Assembly: GCA_024331045.1 (NCBI GenBank)
Contig: JANDJC010000004.1
Coordinates: forward strand, 43,778-107,777
Length of the DNA: 64,000 nucleotides
Origin: Nitrospira sp.
Lineage (GTDB): Bacteria; Nitrospirota; Nitrospiria; Nitrospirales; Nitrospiraceae
Reading direction: 5' to 3'
The notes beneath the pieces were generated by a model, which had not been told where the DNA came from, searched no databases, and saw only the letters and a program-made list of their open reading frames with translations. Positions 30,218 through 39,724 of the stretch are shown here, piece after piece. Position 1 is the first letter of the stretch. Each line of letters opens with the position of its first letter. Both the position numbers and the translations under genes were made by a program.

Positions 30218-31020
30218 AACCAGTCGGATTGAAACACTCTTTCGGAAAAGACGGCAAGCAACGCAAGGCGGCCATGCACCTGATCCCAAATCTATTCACC
30301 ACCGGCAACTTGTTCTGCGGGGTGTATGCGGTGCTCTTGGTGTTTAATGCGCAATACTTGGCGGCAGCCCTTGCCATCCTCGTCGCGATGGTGTTCGACG
30401 TGCTTGACGGCAAGTCTGCTCGATTGACCAATAGCACGAGCCATTTTGGATTGGAATACGATTCCTTGTCCGATGTTGTTTCATTCGGAGTGGCGCCGGC
30501 GGTCCTCATCTACTGCTGGGCCTTAAGCGGTCAAGGCACGCTGGGAATCGCCGTGATGTTTGCCTATGTGGCGATGGGCGCCGTGCGTCTGGCTCGATTC
30601 AACTCAACGGCTGCATTGTCCGACGGCAAATATTTCACCGGTCTTGCCATTCCTGCCGCAGCGGGGGTCGTTGCTTCACTGGTGGTGTTTGATCACTATA
30701 CGCTCCACATGGGGCCAGAGGCAAAACCGATTGTGGTGTTGATTGTGACCCTCGTGCTGTCGTTCCTCATGGTCAGCACCATCAAGTATCGGAGTTTCAA
30801 GGATCTGAAATTTCGGGGTCCTCAGCAGATCACGTACCTGGTGTGGGGGATTCTTGGGGTAATGATGGTGACAGCGTGGCCACCGGTCATGTTGTTCGTG
30901 GTCTTTGCGGGGTATGCTTTGTTGGGACCGGCTGAGAAGCTGGCTGGATTCGTGACGAGGTCGGCTGCGAAGAGGGCAAGTGCGAAAACCGAGATTCCCA
31001 TGCCCGAAACCAAAGTGTGA
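30214..31020 (+). CDS. pssA: CDP-diacylglycerol-serine O-phosphatidyltransferase
   Basis: Integral membrane enzyme (268 aa) making phosphatidylserine, the substrate of the overlapping psd product. The CDP-alcohol phosphatidyltransferase motif DG-x2-AR-x8-G-x3-D-x3-D reads DGKSARLTNSTSHFGLEYDSLSD. About seven hydrophobic segments follow. The ATG at 30214 is chosen because it overlaps the psd stop and begins the conserved region; a longer frame upstream lies within psd. The order ilvC-psd-pssA-leuA is known in several phyla. Confidence 0.95.
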   Translation: MKPVGLKHSFGKDGKQRKAAMHLIPNLFTTGNLFCGVYAVLLVFNAQYLAAALAILVAMVFDVLDGKSARLTNSTSHFGLEYDSLSDVVSFGVAPAVLIYCWALSGQGTLGIAVMFAYVAMGAVRLARFNSTAALSDGKYFTGLAIPAAAGVVASLVVFDHYTLHMGPEAKPIVVLIVTLVLSFLMVSTIKYRSFKDLKFRGPQQITYLVWGILGVMMVTAWPPVMLFVVFAGYALLGPAEKLAGFVTRSAAKRASAKTEIPMPETKV

Positions 31021-31054
31021 GGGAGACGGACCAATACAGCTCAAGACCATTTCT

Positions 31055-31319
31055 GGAAATGGCAGCGACGAGGAGTAGTAGGCGAGCCGTGTTGTCTGAG
31101 AGAGTTGGCGGATGGTGCGAGCCAACCGACACGTCGCTGAACTCGCCTCCGAGCCAGAATCCGTGAACCTTGAGTAGCGGATTCCGGGTGGCCCCCGTGA
31201 CGGGCCGCAATGAAGGGCGCCGAGCATCGGAATCGATCGGCGCTAAAACAGGGTGGTACCACGGAGTGCGAGAAGCCTTCGTCCCTGGCCACGCAGAAGG
31301 GGCGAAGGCGTTTTTGTTT
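31055..31319 (+). promoter_or_regulatory. T-box riboswitch (leucine) upstream of leuA
   Basis: A tRNA-sensing leader. The core AGGGTGGTACCACG at 31250-31263 matches the T-box consensus AGGGTGGNACCGCG. Stem I elements are present: AGTA at 31074-31077 facing GAA at 31139-31141 (loop-E type specifier loop), specifier CTC (Leu) at 31142-31144, and the distal AGAGAG plus GTTGGC...GCCAAC arm (about 31099-31125). GGCGA (31081-31085) can pair with TCGCT (31134-31138). CAGGG (31249-31253) can pair with CCCTG (31283-31287) to form an antiterminator that excludes the following terminator. Uncharged tRNA-Leu (GAG) would favour leuA expression. The pairing scheme is my manual fold. Confidence 0.85.
31275..31319 (+). 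terminator. T-box-controlled intrinsic terminator
   Basis: GCCTTCGTCCC (31275-31285) pairs with GGGGCGAAGGC (31299-31309; one G-T wobble), followed by GTTTTTGTTT. It lies 90 bp upstream of leuA and overlaps the 3' half of the antiterminator. Confidence 0.85.
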
Positions 31320-31408
31320 CCGCCGCCATCACCGGATCGGGAGCGAACGGTTCGGGAAGAAGGTGTAGCAGCGATTGGAGACGGAATCGCAAGACGGAGG
31401 GGAACACG

Positions 31409-32956
31409 ATGACGCGCATGATACGGATCTTTGACACGACGTTGCGGGATGGCGAGCAATCACCTGGCGCCAGCATGAACGTCGAAGAAAAGTTGATGGT
31501 GGCCAAGCAACTGGCTCGTCTGGGCGTCGATGTGATCGAAGCCGGTTTCGCCTACAGCTCTCCAGGCGATTTCGAAGCGGTACGGCGGATTGCACAAGAG
31601 GTGGAGGGTCCGATCATCTGTAGCCTCGCTCGCGCCCGCCCCGAGGACATTGATCGTGCCTGGGAAGCACTCAAGGGGGCGCCGAGAGTCCGCATCCATA
31701 CGTTTTTATCGACCTCGGACATTCACCTAAAGTATCAGTTTCGAATGACCCGAGAAGAAGCAAAAAAGCGGGCTATTGAAATGGTCCAGCGGGCGAGGAG
31801 CTACGTCGATGATGTGGAGTTTTCCCCTATGGATGCCAGCCGGTCCGATCCGGCCTATTTGTATGAAGTCATCGAAGCCGTCATTGCAGCAGGAGCCGGG
31901 ACGGTCAATATTCCCGATACGGTGGGGTATGCAGTGCCTCAGGAATTTGGGGCCTTGATCAAGGGAATCTGCGAAAAAGTCCCCAATATTCAGCAGGCGG
32001 TCATCTCGGTCCATTGTCACAATGACCTCGGCCTTGCTGTAGCCAATAGTTTGGCGGCCGTTCTCAATGGGGCTGGGCAAGTGGAATGCACGATCAACGG
32101 CATTGGAGAGCGAGCCGGCAACACCGCGTTGGAGGAAATTGTCATGGGGCTTCGCACAAGGCGGGATTTCTACCAGGCCGACACCAGGATCAAAACGGAG
32201 GAAATCGCCAAAACGAGCCGCCTGGTCAGCAAAATTACTGGCATGGTGGTGCAACCAAACAAAGCCATTGTCGGGGCCAACGCGTTCGCCCACAGCTCAG
32301 GGATTCATCAAGATGGGTTGCTCAAGGAGAAAACTACTTACGAAATTATGCGCCCGGAATCGGTTGGTTTCATCGAGAGCCGGATGGTCATGGGAAAACT
32401 CTCTGGTCGACATGCGTTTCGGCAGCGCTTGGAAGATCTGGGCTATCGCTTGAGCGATGACGAAATCAATCGCGCGTTCGAGCGGTTTAAACGATTGGCC
32501 GATCACAAGAAGGAAATTTTTGAAGAAGACTTGGAAGCCATCGTGTCGGAAGAACTGGCTAAGATGGGAGAGCGGATTGCGTTGAAGTCGTTTCATCTGG
32601 AGACCGGCACGGATCGAGTTCCCACGGCGACGGTCGAATTGGAAATCGATGGTCGATCGGTGAAGCAGTCGGGAACTGGTGATGGGCCGGTCGATGCCGT
32701 CTACCGTACCATTGCGGCGATGACACAGACAAAAAGCACGTTGGTGATGTTTGCTGTCAATGCGGTGACCAGTGGGACGGACGCTCAAGGGGAGGTTTCA
32801 GTGCGGTTGCAGGAAAACGGGCGGACTGTGTCCGGGCACGGCTCGGATATCGATATCATCGTGGCGGCAGCCCGGGCGTATATCAATGCATTGAATCGGC
32901 TCGCCTGTGTGGTGTCCACGCAGCCCGACGCTTCGCAGAACGTACGTGTCATTTAA
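31409..32956 (+). CDS. leuA: 2-Isopropylmalate synthase
   Basis: Condenses acetyl-CoA with 2-ketoisovalerate, the committed leucine step (515 aa). The ATG at 31409 has GGAGGGGAACACG upstream; the open frame runs back into the T-box leader and is ignored. The catalytic TIM barrel begins [16 protein letters not shown], with metal-binding [16 protein letters not shown] and [14 protein letters not shown]. The C-terminal regulatory domain (about 390-515) should bind leucine for feedback. So leucine control acts both on the enzyme and, by the leader, on transcription. Confidence 0.97.
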   Translation: MTRMIRIFDTTLRDGEQSPGASMNVEEKLMVAKQLARLGVDVIEAGFAYSSPGDFEAVRRIAQEVEGPIICSLARARPEDIDRAWEALKGAPRVRIHTFLSTSDIHLKYQFRMTREEAKKRAIEMVQRARSYVDDVEFSPMDASRSDPAYLYEVIEAVIAAGAGTVNIPDTVGYAVPQEFGALIKGICEKVPNIQQAVISVHCHNDLGLAVANSLAAVLNGAGQVECTINGIGERAGNTALEEIVMGLRTRRDFYQADTRIKTEEIAKTSRLVSKITGMVVQPNKAIVGANAFAHSSGIHQDGLLKEKTTYEIMRPESVGFIESRMVMGKLSGRHAFRQRLEDLGYRLSDDEINRAFERFKRLADHKKEIFEEDLEAIVSEELAKMGERIALKSFHLETGTDRVPTATVELEIDGRSVKQSGTGDGPVDAVYRTIAAMTQTKSTLVMFAVNAVTSGTDAQGEVSVRLQENGRTVSGHGSDIDIIVAAARAYINALNRLACVVSTQPDASQNVRVI

Positions 32957-33016
32957 GTGAGCGCTATGCTCGAATGTCAAGGGAAGTGAATAACGGCGGA
33001 GTGAGGCGGTGTTGTG

Positions 33017-33379
33017 ATGATCAAGACCATCCTGAAAGAAAGTCCAGAGTTTTTGGCGGGAGACCATACGGTACTTCGTGAGTTGCTGCACCCGGCAAAA
33101 CAAGACGTGGCGCTTCGGTACAGTGTGGCCCATGGCCGATTGGCGGCGGGCAAACGTTCGAAACGACACATTCTGTCCTCGTCGGAGGTTTATTATTTCC
33201 TTGCTGGCAGTGGCCGCTTGTTCGTGGATTCGGAAAGCTGTTCGGTGGAGGCAGGATCCATGGTCTATGTGCCACCGGGAGGGGTCCAGTGGCTGGAAAA
33301 CACCGGCACGAACGACATGGAATTTCTGTGCTTGGTTGATCCCGCCTGGAAGATTGAGGACGAGACCATTTTGGAATAG
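33017..33379 (+). CDS. Small cupin-domain protein
   Basis: A 120-aa single-domain cupin. Motif 1 is recognisable in KRSKRHILSSSEVYYFLAGSGRLFVD and motif 2 in VYVPPGGVQWLENTG. Only one His and one Glu of the usual metal-binding set are evident in motif 1, and motif 2 has Gln-Trp where a His is often found, so metal binding is uncertain. GTG at 33014 or ATG at 33017 may start it. It lies between leuA and leuB; its role is unknown. Confidence 0.75.
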   Translation: MIKTILKESPEFLAGDHTVLRELLHPAKQDVALRYSVAHGRLAAGKRSKRHILSSSEVYYFLAGSGRLFVDSESCSVEAGSMVYVPPGGVQWLENTGTNDMEFLCLVDPAWKIEDETILE

Positions 33380-33449
33380 AGGCAAGCCGCGGCGTTGAGA
33401 CGATGGAATCCAAGGGGAGGCGAGATGAGAGAAGGAAGGAGCGTGCGCT

Positions 33450-34523
33450 GTGAACGCAACCATTGCGGTATTGGCCGGTGACGGCGTGGGGCAAGAAATT
33501 GTCCCCGAAGCAGTGAAAATTCTCAAAGCGATTGGCGAAACCTATCATCATTCGTTTGAGTTTGTGTCAGCTGACATCGGGGGCCAAGCCATCGACAGGG
33601 TGGGGGTGCCCTTGCCGAAAGAAACCTTGTCGCTTGCGCTCCAGAGTGATGCGGTGCTCTTGGGGGCTGTCGGCGGGCCCAAGTGGGAGGGGCTCGAGTA
33701 TGCGCGGCGGCCGGAGCGTGCGTTGCTTGGCATTCGGGAGGCGTTAGGGCTGTATGCCAACCTTCGCCCGGCGAAGGTCTATCCCAGTCTGGTGGATGCC
33801 TCGACCCTTAAGCGCGAAGTGATTGAAGGAATCGACATCTTGGTGGTGCGGGAACTCACCGGCGGCATTTATTTCGGCAAGCCCAAAGGCATTGAGCGAC
33901 TGCCGGATGGAAGTGAGCGCGGCATCAATACGGAGGTCTATACGACCGGAGAAGTCAGGCGGATCGCCAAGGTGGCGTTCGAGGCGGCGCGGCGACGACG
34001 GAGGAAGGTCACCTCAGTGGATAAGGCCAATGTCCTGGAATCCTCGGAGCTCTGGCGAAGGGTGGTCACAGAGGTGCATCGGGAGTATCCCGACGTCGAG
34101 TTGATCCATCTGTATGTGGACAATGCCGCCATGCAGTTGGTGCGCAACCCCAAACAATTCGACGTCCTCCTCTGTAACAACATGTTCGGAGATATCTTAA
34201 GTGACGAAGCGGCGATGCTAACGGGCTCGATCGGGATGCTTCCGTCCGCGAGCCTGGGCGCGAGGGTCGGTCTGTTCGAGCCGATTCATGGCAGTGCGCC
34301 TGATATCGCTGGTCAGAATGTCGCCAATCCGATTGCGACAATCGCGTCGGCCGCCATGATGTTGTCCTATGCGTTTCGTCTCGATAAAGAAGCCGAGGCG
34401 ATCGAACGGGCCATCGTGAAAACGCTGGAACTCGGTTATCGAACCAAAGATATCGCTGGTCCTGGCGCCAAGATTGTCGGAACTCGGGAAATGGGGGACG
34501 CGATTCTTCGTCACCTTCACTAG
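33450..34523 (+). CDS. leuB: 3-Isopropylmalate dehydrogenase
   Basis: NAD-dependent oxidative decarboxylase of the leucine pathway (357 aa). It begins [34 protein letters not shown] and the metal-binding [25 protein letters not shown] blocks are diagnostic, as is the late [16 protein letters not shown] start at 33450; GAAGGAGCGTGCGCT precedes it. leuC and leuD are not in the window. Confidence 0.97.
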   Translation: MNATIAVLAGDGVGQEIVPEAVKILKAIGETYHHSFEFVSADIGGQAIDRVGVPLPKETLSLALQSDAVLLGAVGGPKWEGLEYARRPERALLGIREALGLYANLRPAKVYPSLVDASTLKREVIEGIDILVVRELTGGIYFGKPKGIERLPDGSERGINTEVYTTGEVRRIAKVAFEAARRRRRKVTSVDKANVLESSELWRRVVTEVHREYPDVELIHLYVDNAAMQLVRNPKQFDVLLCNNMFGDILSDEAAMLTGSIGMLPSASLGARVGLFEPIHGSAPDIAGQNVANPIATIASAAMMLSYAFRLDKEAEAIERAIVKTLELGYRTKDIAGPGAKIVGTREMGDAILRHLH

Positions 34524-34551
34524 ACGGACCAAGCAGGAGGCGGACAAATCC

Positions 34552-35848
34552 ATGGCCTCAGTTGCACGTCGATGGACCATTGGCAGGCTGGCCGAAAGCG
34601 GTGTGCCTGGTGCTGCGGGGGATGGAGGGCCGGTGTTGCGTGCTTCTCTCAACGGAGACCAAGGGAGTCCGTGTAGCCCTGATGGCAACGTGCTGATCGT
34701 GGAGGCGGAGAACCATGTCATTCGGCGTGTCGATTAGATTAGCGGCGTGATTTCAACCGTGGCTGCAATGGTAGGACAGGGGCTGGATGGCGGTGGGAGC
34801 CAAGGCACCTGATGAAGGCCGTACCCTGAAACGAAAGGAGCAACGGGCGTTTGCGGGCCTCTGGCGGATCAGTGGGAGCACTCTCCAGGGGCCCTCTCGA
34901 CGAAGAGGCGTTCTCTGGCGAGGGACATTGGCAACGGGGGGATTGAAGCGCGACAGGTCGATACATCGTCGGATACAAACGGCCGGAAGAGAAAAGATTT
35001 GATGGGGCGGAGGGCCGAGCCTCAGGGCCTGGTGGAGTGTTCCCATGGTGGTTTGGCGGATCGAGAGGAAAGTCTGGACATTGTCGATACGCCCAACCAT
35101 CGGATTTGTCTGATGGATGGCGCGAGCGTCTTCATCACTACAATAGCCGGTCTGGGCTATTCCCGATGTAGTCGGCGGTGCTGGCATCTCTGATGGACTC
35201 TATTCTATGAACAGGCTGCCTTGGCCCTCGATGGGAAGGAAGGGATATACGTGGCTGGTCAAGGAAACCACCGTGCTCGTGTGATGGCTTGCGAAGGGGA
35301 GTGATCTGGCGGTGGCTGGCATGGGGAGTGCCCTGTACAATGGAGACGACAGACTGGCCATGGAAGTGGCCGTGGCTGGACCGAGGGGGGTTTGTATGTG
35401 CCGATGATGGCACGCTCTTCGCCGATACCTTTTAACGGGGGATCCGTGCGGTTGATCCAGCAAGGGGGTGGATTCGGGCGGTCGTGGGTGCGTGGGTGAT
35501 AGGGCGAGGATTGCTTTGTATTGCTTGGCTGGAACCGAAGCCTTGTGGTCGTCCAGCCTCTTAAGACCGGTGGATATTGTGGGTGATCGGCAGGACAATG
35601 TGTGCATCACCGATTCGGACAATCATGGGATACGACGCTGGAATCGGACGACCGAGGGAGTCGAACGACTGGCTGGGAGGCAACATTCAGCCTCAAAATT
35701 CAGCCTATTGGGGTGATGAGGGATTGGCTTGCAAGTGGCGGTGACGTTGAAAGATCTGTTTGACACCACGGTCGATCGCGGGAAGCAGCTAGTAATCACC
35801 GGTATGTTCAACGATCGGTTCAAGTTGGTTCAACTAGTGGCCCACTAA
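34552..35848 (+). pseudogene. Decayed NHL-repeat (beta-propeller) gene
   Basis: At least five NHL-type blade fragments lie in order on the plus strand, in different frames and broken by stops. AGDGGPVLRASL...DGNVLIVEAENHVIRRVD ends in TAG at 34735-34737, and the same frame continues past the stop as ISGVISTVAAMVGQGLDGG. Later pieces: SLDIVDTPNHRICLMDG (about 35070), DGKEGIYVAGQGNHRARVM (about 35232), AVAGMGSALYNGDDRLAM (about 35309), CADDGTLFADTF and IRAVDPARG (about 35400-35470), VDIVGDRQDNVCITDSDNHGIRRW (about 35570). The start ATG at 34552 still has AGGAGG upstream. The ancestral protein was probably a secreted or periplasmic propeller of unknown ligand. Confidence 0.75.
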
Positions 35849-35866
35849 GATCGAGAGAAGGACGCT

Positions 35867-36892
35867 ATGCTGAAGAAGAAACCCAAGTATGTAATGGCAA
35901 TTCTGGGGGCGACCGGTGCAGTGGGGAAGGAAACGCTGGAGATTCTGGAGGAGCGAAAATTCCCGCTAGAGTCGCTGCGTCTTTTTGCTTCCCGACGGTC
36001 GGCTGGTGAAACCTTGTCGTGTCAGGGAAAGGATTGGAAAGTCGAGGAACTGACGCCGGCGTCGTCCTTCGACGGTGTCGATATCGCGCTGATTTCAGCG
36101 ACCGACGCTGTCAGTCGTGAATACGGCCAAAAACTCGGCGCTGCCGGGGTAGTGGTGATCGACGACAGTGCGGTTTTCAGGATGGAGCAGGACGTTCCGT
36201 TGGTCGTGCCGGAGGTCAACGGCGATGCCTTGCAGTCGATGCCGCGGGGCATTGTAGCGATTCCCAACTGCACGACGACTCCCCTGGTGATGGCCTTGAA
36301 GCCGCTTCACGACGCGGTGGGGATTAAACGAGTGGTGGTCACAACCTTTCAGTCCGTCTCAGGGACTGGCGCCGCGGCGATGGATGAGCTCGTGGACCAA
36401 ACGAAGGCCTTGCTGGCCTTCCGCGAGGTTAAAACCAAGGTCTATCCCCATCAGATCGCCTTTAACCTGTTGCCCCAGATCGGTTCCTTCAACGAGGGCG
36501 GCGAGTGCTCGGAAGAAGTGAAGATCGTGATGGAGACGAGAAAAATTTTGGGGGCCCCGTCACTTCGTGTGACGGCAACGACCGTGCGGGTGCCGGTGCT
36601 TCGTTGCCACTCCGAGGCGATCAACGTCGAATTGGAGAAGCCGTTGAGCGCGAACGAGGCAAGAGCCCTTTTAGCCGGGATGCCCGGTGTGATCGTGTTT
36701 GACGACCCGGCCAAGAAACTGTATCCGATGCCACTCGATGCGACAGGAAAAGATGATGTGTTTGTCGGCCGCATCCGACAGGATCAGTCGGTCGAGCACG
36801 GCCTCAATCTGTGGGTCGTGTCTGATAATCTTCGGAAGGGGGCGGCGCTCAACGCCATTCAGATTGCCGAATGGTTGATCAATCGAGTTTAA
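35867..36892 (+). CDS. asd: Aspartate-semialdehyde dehydrogenase
   Basis: Reduces aspartyl phosphate to the semialdehyde, the branch point to lysine, methionine and threonine (341 aa). NADP-binding GATGAVGKETLEIL is at the N-terminus. The catalytic Cys is in AIPNCTTTPLVMAL, and the substrate-binding block RVPVLRCHSEAINVE carries the conserved His. The end has VGRIRQDQSVEHGLNLWVVSDN. GAGAGAAGGACGCT precedes the ATG. It stands between a pseudogene and a short repeat-rich spacer. Confidence 0.96.
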   Translation: MLKKKPKYVMAILGATGAVGKETLEILEERKFPLESLRLFASRRSAGETLSCQGKDWKVEELTPASSFDGVDIALISATDAVSREYGQKLGAAGVVVIDDSAVFRMEQDVPLVVPEVNGDALQSMPRGIVAIPNCTTTPLVMALKPLHDAVGIKRVVVTTFQSVSGTGAAAMDELVDQTKALLAFREVKTKVYPHQIAFNLLPQIGSFNEGGECSEEVKIVMETRKILGAPSLRVTATTVRVPVLRCHSEAINVELEKPLSANEARALLAGMPGVIVFDDPAKKLYPMPLDATGKDDVFVGRIRQDQSVEHGLNLWVVSDNLRKGAALNAIQIAEWLINRV

Positions 36893-36903
36893 GCGAGACT
36901 ACA

Positions 36904-36938
36904 CGAATCTAAGCGAATCTAAGCTAAGCGAATCTAAG
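36904..36938. repeat. CGAATCTAAG short repeats
   Basis: Three copies of CGAATCTAAG at 36904-36913, 36914-36923 and 36929-36938 just after the asd stop. About 75 bp on, TAAGCGTCCTAG is also present in two near-adjacent copies (from 37014). They look like slippage products; no function is evident. Confidence 0.7.
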
Positions 36939-37067
36939 ATGGATCGCCATGTTGTCGATCGCTTACATGAGCGGGTGATGAACCTGTTCGGAATCCAAGG
37001 GGACCAATCCTGATAAGCGTCCTAGTAAGCGTCCTAGGATCAGTGGCTGTGTGAGGGGGGATGAGAC

Positions 37068-37334
37068 ATGACGCCTGAGGTACCTGAATGGACTGCGATT
37101 GGCAAGGTGATGATAGGGATCGGGCTCCTAATCATAGGGGTCGGAGTGTTGTTTGTGATAATGGACCGGATCGCCGGCTGGGGCAATCTGTTTGGTTGGC
37201 TAGGGAAATTACCCGGCGATATTGCCTATAAGCGTGACAATTTCAGCTTCTACTTTCCACTGGGGACTAGCATCGTCGTCAGCGTGGTCTTGAGCCTGTT
37301 ACTTTATGTGCTGGGATGGTTCCTCCGGCGATGA
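37068..37334 (+). CDS. DUF2905 family small membrane protein
   Basis: An 88-aa product with two transmembrane helices (about 12-34 and 63-86) and the family signature between them, LPGDIAYKRDNFSFYFPLGTSI. The role is unknown. The family often sits beside SpoIID-like and queA genes, as here: it overlaps the SpoIID gene by 4 bp. The start is ATG at 37068. Confidence 0.88.
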   Translation: MTPEVPEWTAIGKVMIGIGLLIIGVGVLFVIMDRIAGWGNLFGWLGKLPGDIAYKRDNFSFYFPLGTSIVVSVVLSLLLYVLGWFLRR

Positions 37335-38572
37335 AGGCGTCCTTAGGAGCGTGTCTGCTGAGCGTCTTCGGATTACTCATGGACGCACTGACCCCCGAAG
37401 GGGGGATGGCCTATGCCGCGCCAGCAATCCGGGTGTTGTTGGCGTCGGATGTCCAGCGGGTTGAGGCCCGTGCGTCTCACGTGTTGTGGGTGACGGATGA
37501 GCAGGGCAGCGCCCGTGTGTATCGTCGCGCCAGGGTTCGCATCGAACGCCGAGGCCAGATGCTCTTTCTGGATGGCATCCGCATCGACAGTGAACAGCTT
37601 ACATTGCGGGCTGGGCATCAAGAGCTCACCATCTGGTTGTCGCAGGGGGGGAAGCATGACCCCAAAACATCTTCCAGTTCCCCCGATGGTGCTCTCGCAT
37701 GGCAGGTCAGCGGGGTCGTCCAAGTGATTAGTCGGGGGCATGGTCTGCTGGTCGTGAATCATGTCGATCTCGAAGAGTATGTGAAAGGGGTGCTACCGGG
37801 GGAAGTCAACCCCGCCTGGCATCGTGAGATGCTCAAGGTGCAGGCTGTGGCGGCCAGAACCTACGCACTGTATCACCACATGTTGAGTAGCACTCGTGAC
37901 TATGATGTGGTCGCCGGCACGCAGGATCAGGTCTATCGGGGGCGCCAGGGGGTTGATGCGCGTGTGGAACAAGCCGTTGATGCCACGAGAGGAATAGTGG
38001 TGACTTACGAAGGGGCCCCCATCTATGCCGCCTTTTCGTCAACGGCTGCCGGCGTGACCGAAGATGCTGCGGTGGTCTGGTCCAAAGATCTGCCGTATTT
38101 AAAGGGCGTTGAGTGTCCGTTTGATTTGGAGTCCCCCTACTATTATTGGAAAACGTCGTTCAAGGTTGAAACATTGGAGCAGAATCTCCGACGGCAGGGA
38201 TTCGATGTTGGAACGATTACGACGTTAACGCCGTTGTCCTACAGTCGTGCGGGCCGTGTCGCCACCCTGCGGCTGTTGCACTCCAAGGGAGAGTTGATTT
38301 TGCGGGGAGAGGAGCTTCGCAGGGCCGTTGGCTACACCGTTGTGCTTAGCACGCAATTCGCCATCGATTCATTTGGTGAAGAAGTGGTCCTGTCCGGCTA
38401 TGGCAACGGGCATGCCGTTGGCCTCTGTCAATGGGGCGCCAAAGAACTGGCCGAGTTGGGCTATTCCTATGACAGCATTCTCCGCTATTACTATCCCGGA
38501 ACGGAGTTGGGCCAGGTGTCGTTGACCAAAGCACCTCTGCCGCCCCCAATGGTGGCGGCGCCCGCCTTTTAA
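37331..38572 (+). CDS. Exported SpoIID/LytB-domain protein
   Basis: A 413-aa product from the ATG at 37331, which overlaps the DUF2905 stop. A signal peptide ends near AYAAPA. An N-terminal strand-rich domain precedes the SpoIID/LytB domain (about 140-390) with VDLEEYVKGVLPGEVNPAWHREMLKVQAVAARTYAL in parts, YDVVAGTQDQVYRG, and GNGHAVGLCQWGAKELAELG. SpoIID is a peptidoglycan lytic transglycosylase in sporulating bacteria; in this non-sporulating context a cell-wall remodelling role is inferred. Ends in a Pro-rich tail. Confidence 0.88.
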   Translation: MKASLGACLLSVFGLLMDALTPEGGMAYAAPAIRVLLASDVQRVEARASHVLWVTDEQGSARVYRRARVRIERRGQMLFLDGIRIDSEQLTLRAGHQELTIWLSQGGKHDPKTSSSSPDGALAWQVSGVVQVISRGHGLLVVNHVDLEEYVKGVLPGEVNPAWHREMLKVQAVAARTYALYHHMLSSTRDYDVVAGTQDQVYRGRQGVDARVEQAVDATRGIVVTYEGAPIYAAFSSTAAGVTEDAAVVWSKDLPYLKGVECPFDLESPYYYWKTSFKVETLEQNLRRQGFDVGTITTLTPLSYSRAGRVATLRLLHSKGELILRGEELRRAVGYTVVLSTQFAIDSFGEEVVLSGYGNGHAVGLCQWGAKELAELGYSYDSILRYYYPGTELGQVSLTKAPLPPPMVAAPAF

Positions 38573-39591
38573 TGCGGCTCTCGGATTTCGATTTTCCGTT
38601 CGATCCGTCGCTGGTTGCCGCGCAACCGGCTGTCCCGCGTGATCAAGCCCGTTTGTTAGTTCTCGATCGGCAGTCGGGCCAATTGACGCATCATCGGATC
38701 AGCGATCTCCCATCCTTGCTGGCCCCCGGCGACGTGGTGGTGGTGAACAACACGAAGGTTTTGCCGGCCAGGATGATGGGAACCAAACGACCGAGTGGCC
38801 GGCCGGTCGAGATGCTCTTTGTCAAGGATCTTGGAGACAATGTCTGGCAGGTGATGGTCAGGGGCAAATTTCGGGCCCGACAGGTGATTGAATTTGCTCA
38901 GGGGATGCGCGCAACGATTCTCCAACGCGATGCCGAAGGCACGGTCGTGAAGGTGGAGAGTCCAATTCCAGTTCGTCACCTGTTACAACAATACGGGACG
39001 ATGCCCCTTCCTCCCTATCTTAAACGGCGCCCCCTCCGTCAAGACCACGAATGGTATCAAACGGTGTTTGCCACCCACGAAGGGGCGGTTGCGGCTCCCA
39101 CAGCGGGCTTGCACTTTACGAATGACTTGCTTGCCCGTTTGGCGGCACGAGCCATCGACATCGTGGCGATCACGCTGCACGTCGGCCCAGGAACGTTTCG
39201 GCCCGTGGTCACCGAGCGTATTGAAGATCATCGGATGGACGGAGAAGTCTTCAAAGTAGAGGCCGAGGCGGCCCAGGCTATCCTGCGAGCAAAACAACGA
39301 GGTCGACGAGTCGTGGCGGTCGGCACAACGGTTGTGCGAACATTGGAGACCGTGGCGATGGAACATGGCCGGATCATCCCTGCCGAAGGGGAGAGCCATC
39401 TGTTTATCACACCGGGATTTCGATTTTTAGCCGTTGATGCGCTCATGACCAACTTCCATCTTCCTCGAACGACCTTGCTGATGCTGGTTTCCGCCTTTGC
39501 TGGGATCGAATCGGTTCGACGCGCGTATGAAGAAGCGGTTCAGAAGCGGTACCGTTTTTATAGCTACGGTGACGCGATGTTAATTCTCTAG
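38572..39591 (+). CDS. queA: tRNA preQ1 ribosyltransferase-isomerase
   Basis: Transfers and isomerises the ribosyl group of S-adenosylmethionine onto preQ1 in tRNA to give epoxyqueuosine (339 aa). Diagnostic blocks: MRLSDFDFPFDPSLVA, DVVVVNNTKVLPARM, GAVAAPTAGLHFT, ITLHVGPGTFRPV and TNFHLPRTTLLMLVSAFAG. The start ATG overlaps the preceding TAA by one base (TAATG), so it is coupled to the SpoIID gene. Confidence 0.96.
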   Translation: MRLSDFDFPFDPSLVAAQPAVPRDQARLLVLDRQSGQLTHHRISDLPSLLAPGDVVVVNNTKVLPARMMGTKRPSGRPVEMLFVKDLGDNVWQVMVRGKFRARQVIEFAQGMRATILQRDAEGTVVKVESPIPVRHLLQQYGTMPLPPYLKRRPLRQDHEWYQTVFATHEGAVAAPTAGLHFTNDLLARLAARAIDIVAITLHVGPGTFRPVVTERIEDHRMDGEVFKVEAEAAQAILRAKQRGRRVVAVGTTVVRTLETVAMEHGRIIPAEGESHLFITPGFRFLAVDALMTNFHLPRTTLLMLVSAFAGIESVRRAYEEAVQKRYRFYSYGDAMLIL

Positions 39592-39724
39592 GCTGATGGC
39601 GCAGGCTCCACTGAAAGAACCGAGGGGGGACGGGCGGCGGGTGAGAGGAGCGGCGCACGCTCACGCCATCATCCGCCGACGAGAGGAGACGGCCTGCACA
39701 CCTGTCCTGTACTGTTCGCTCAGG

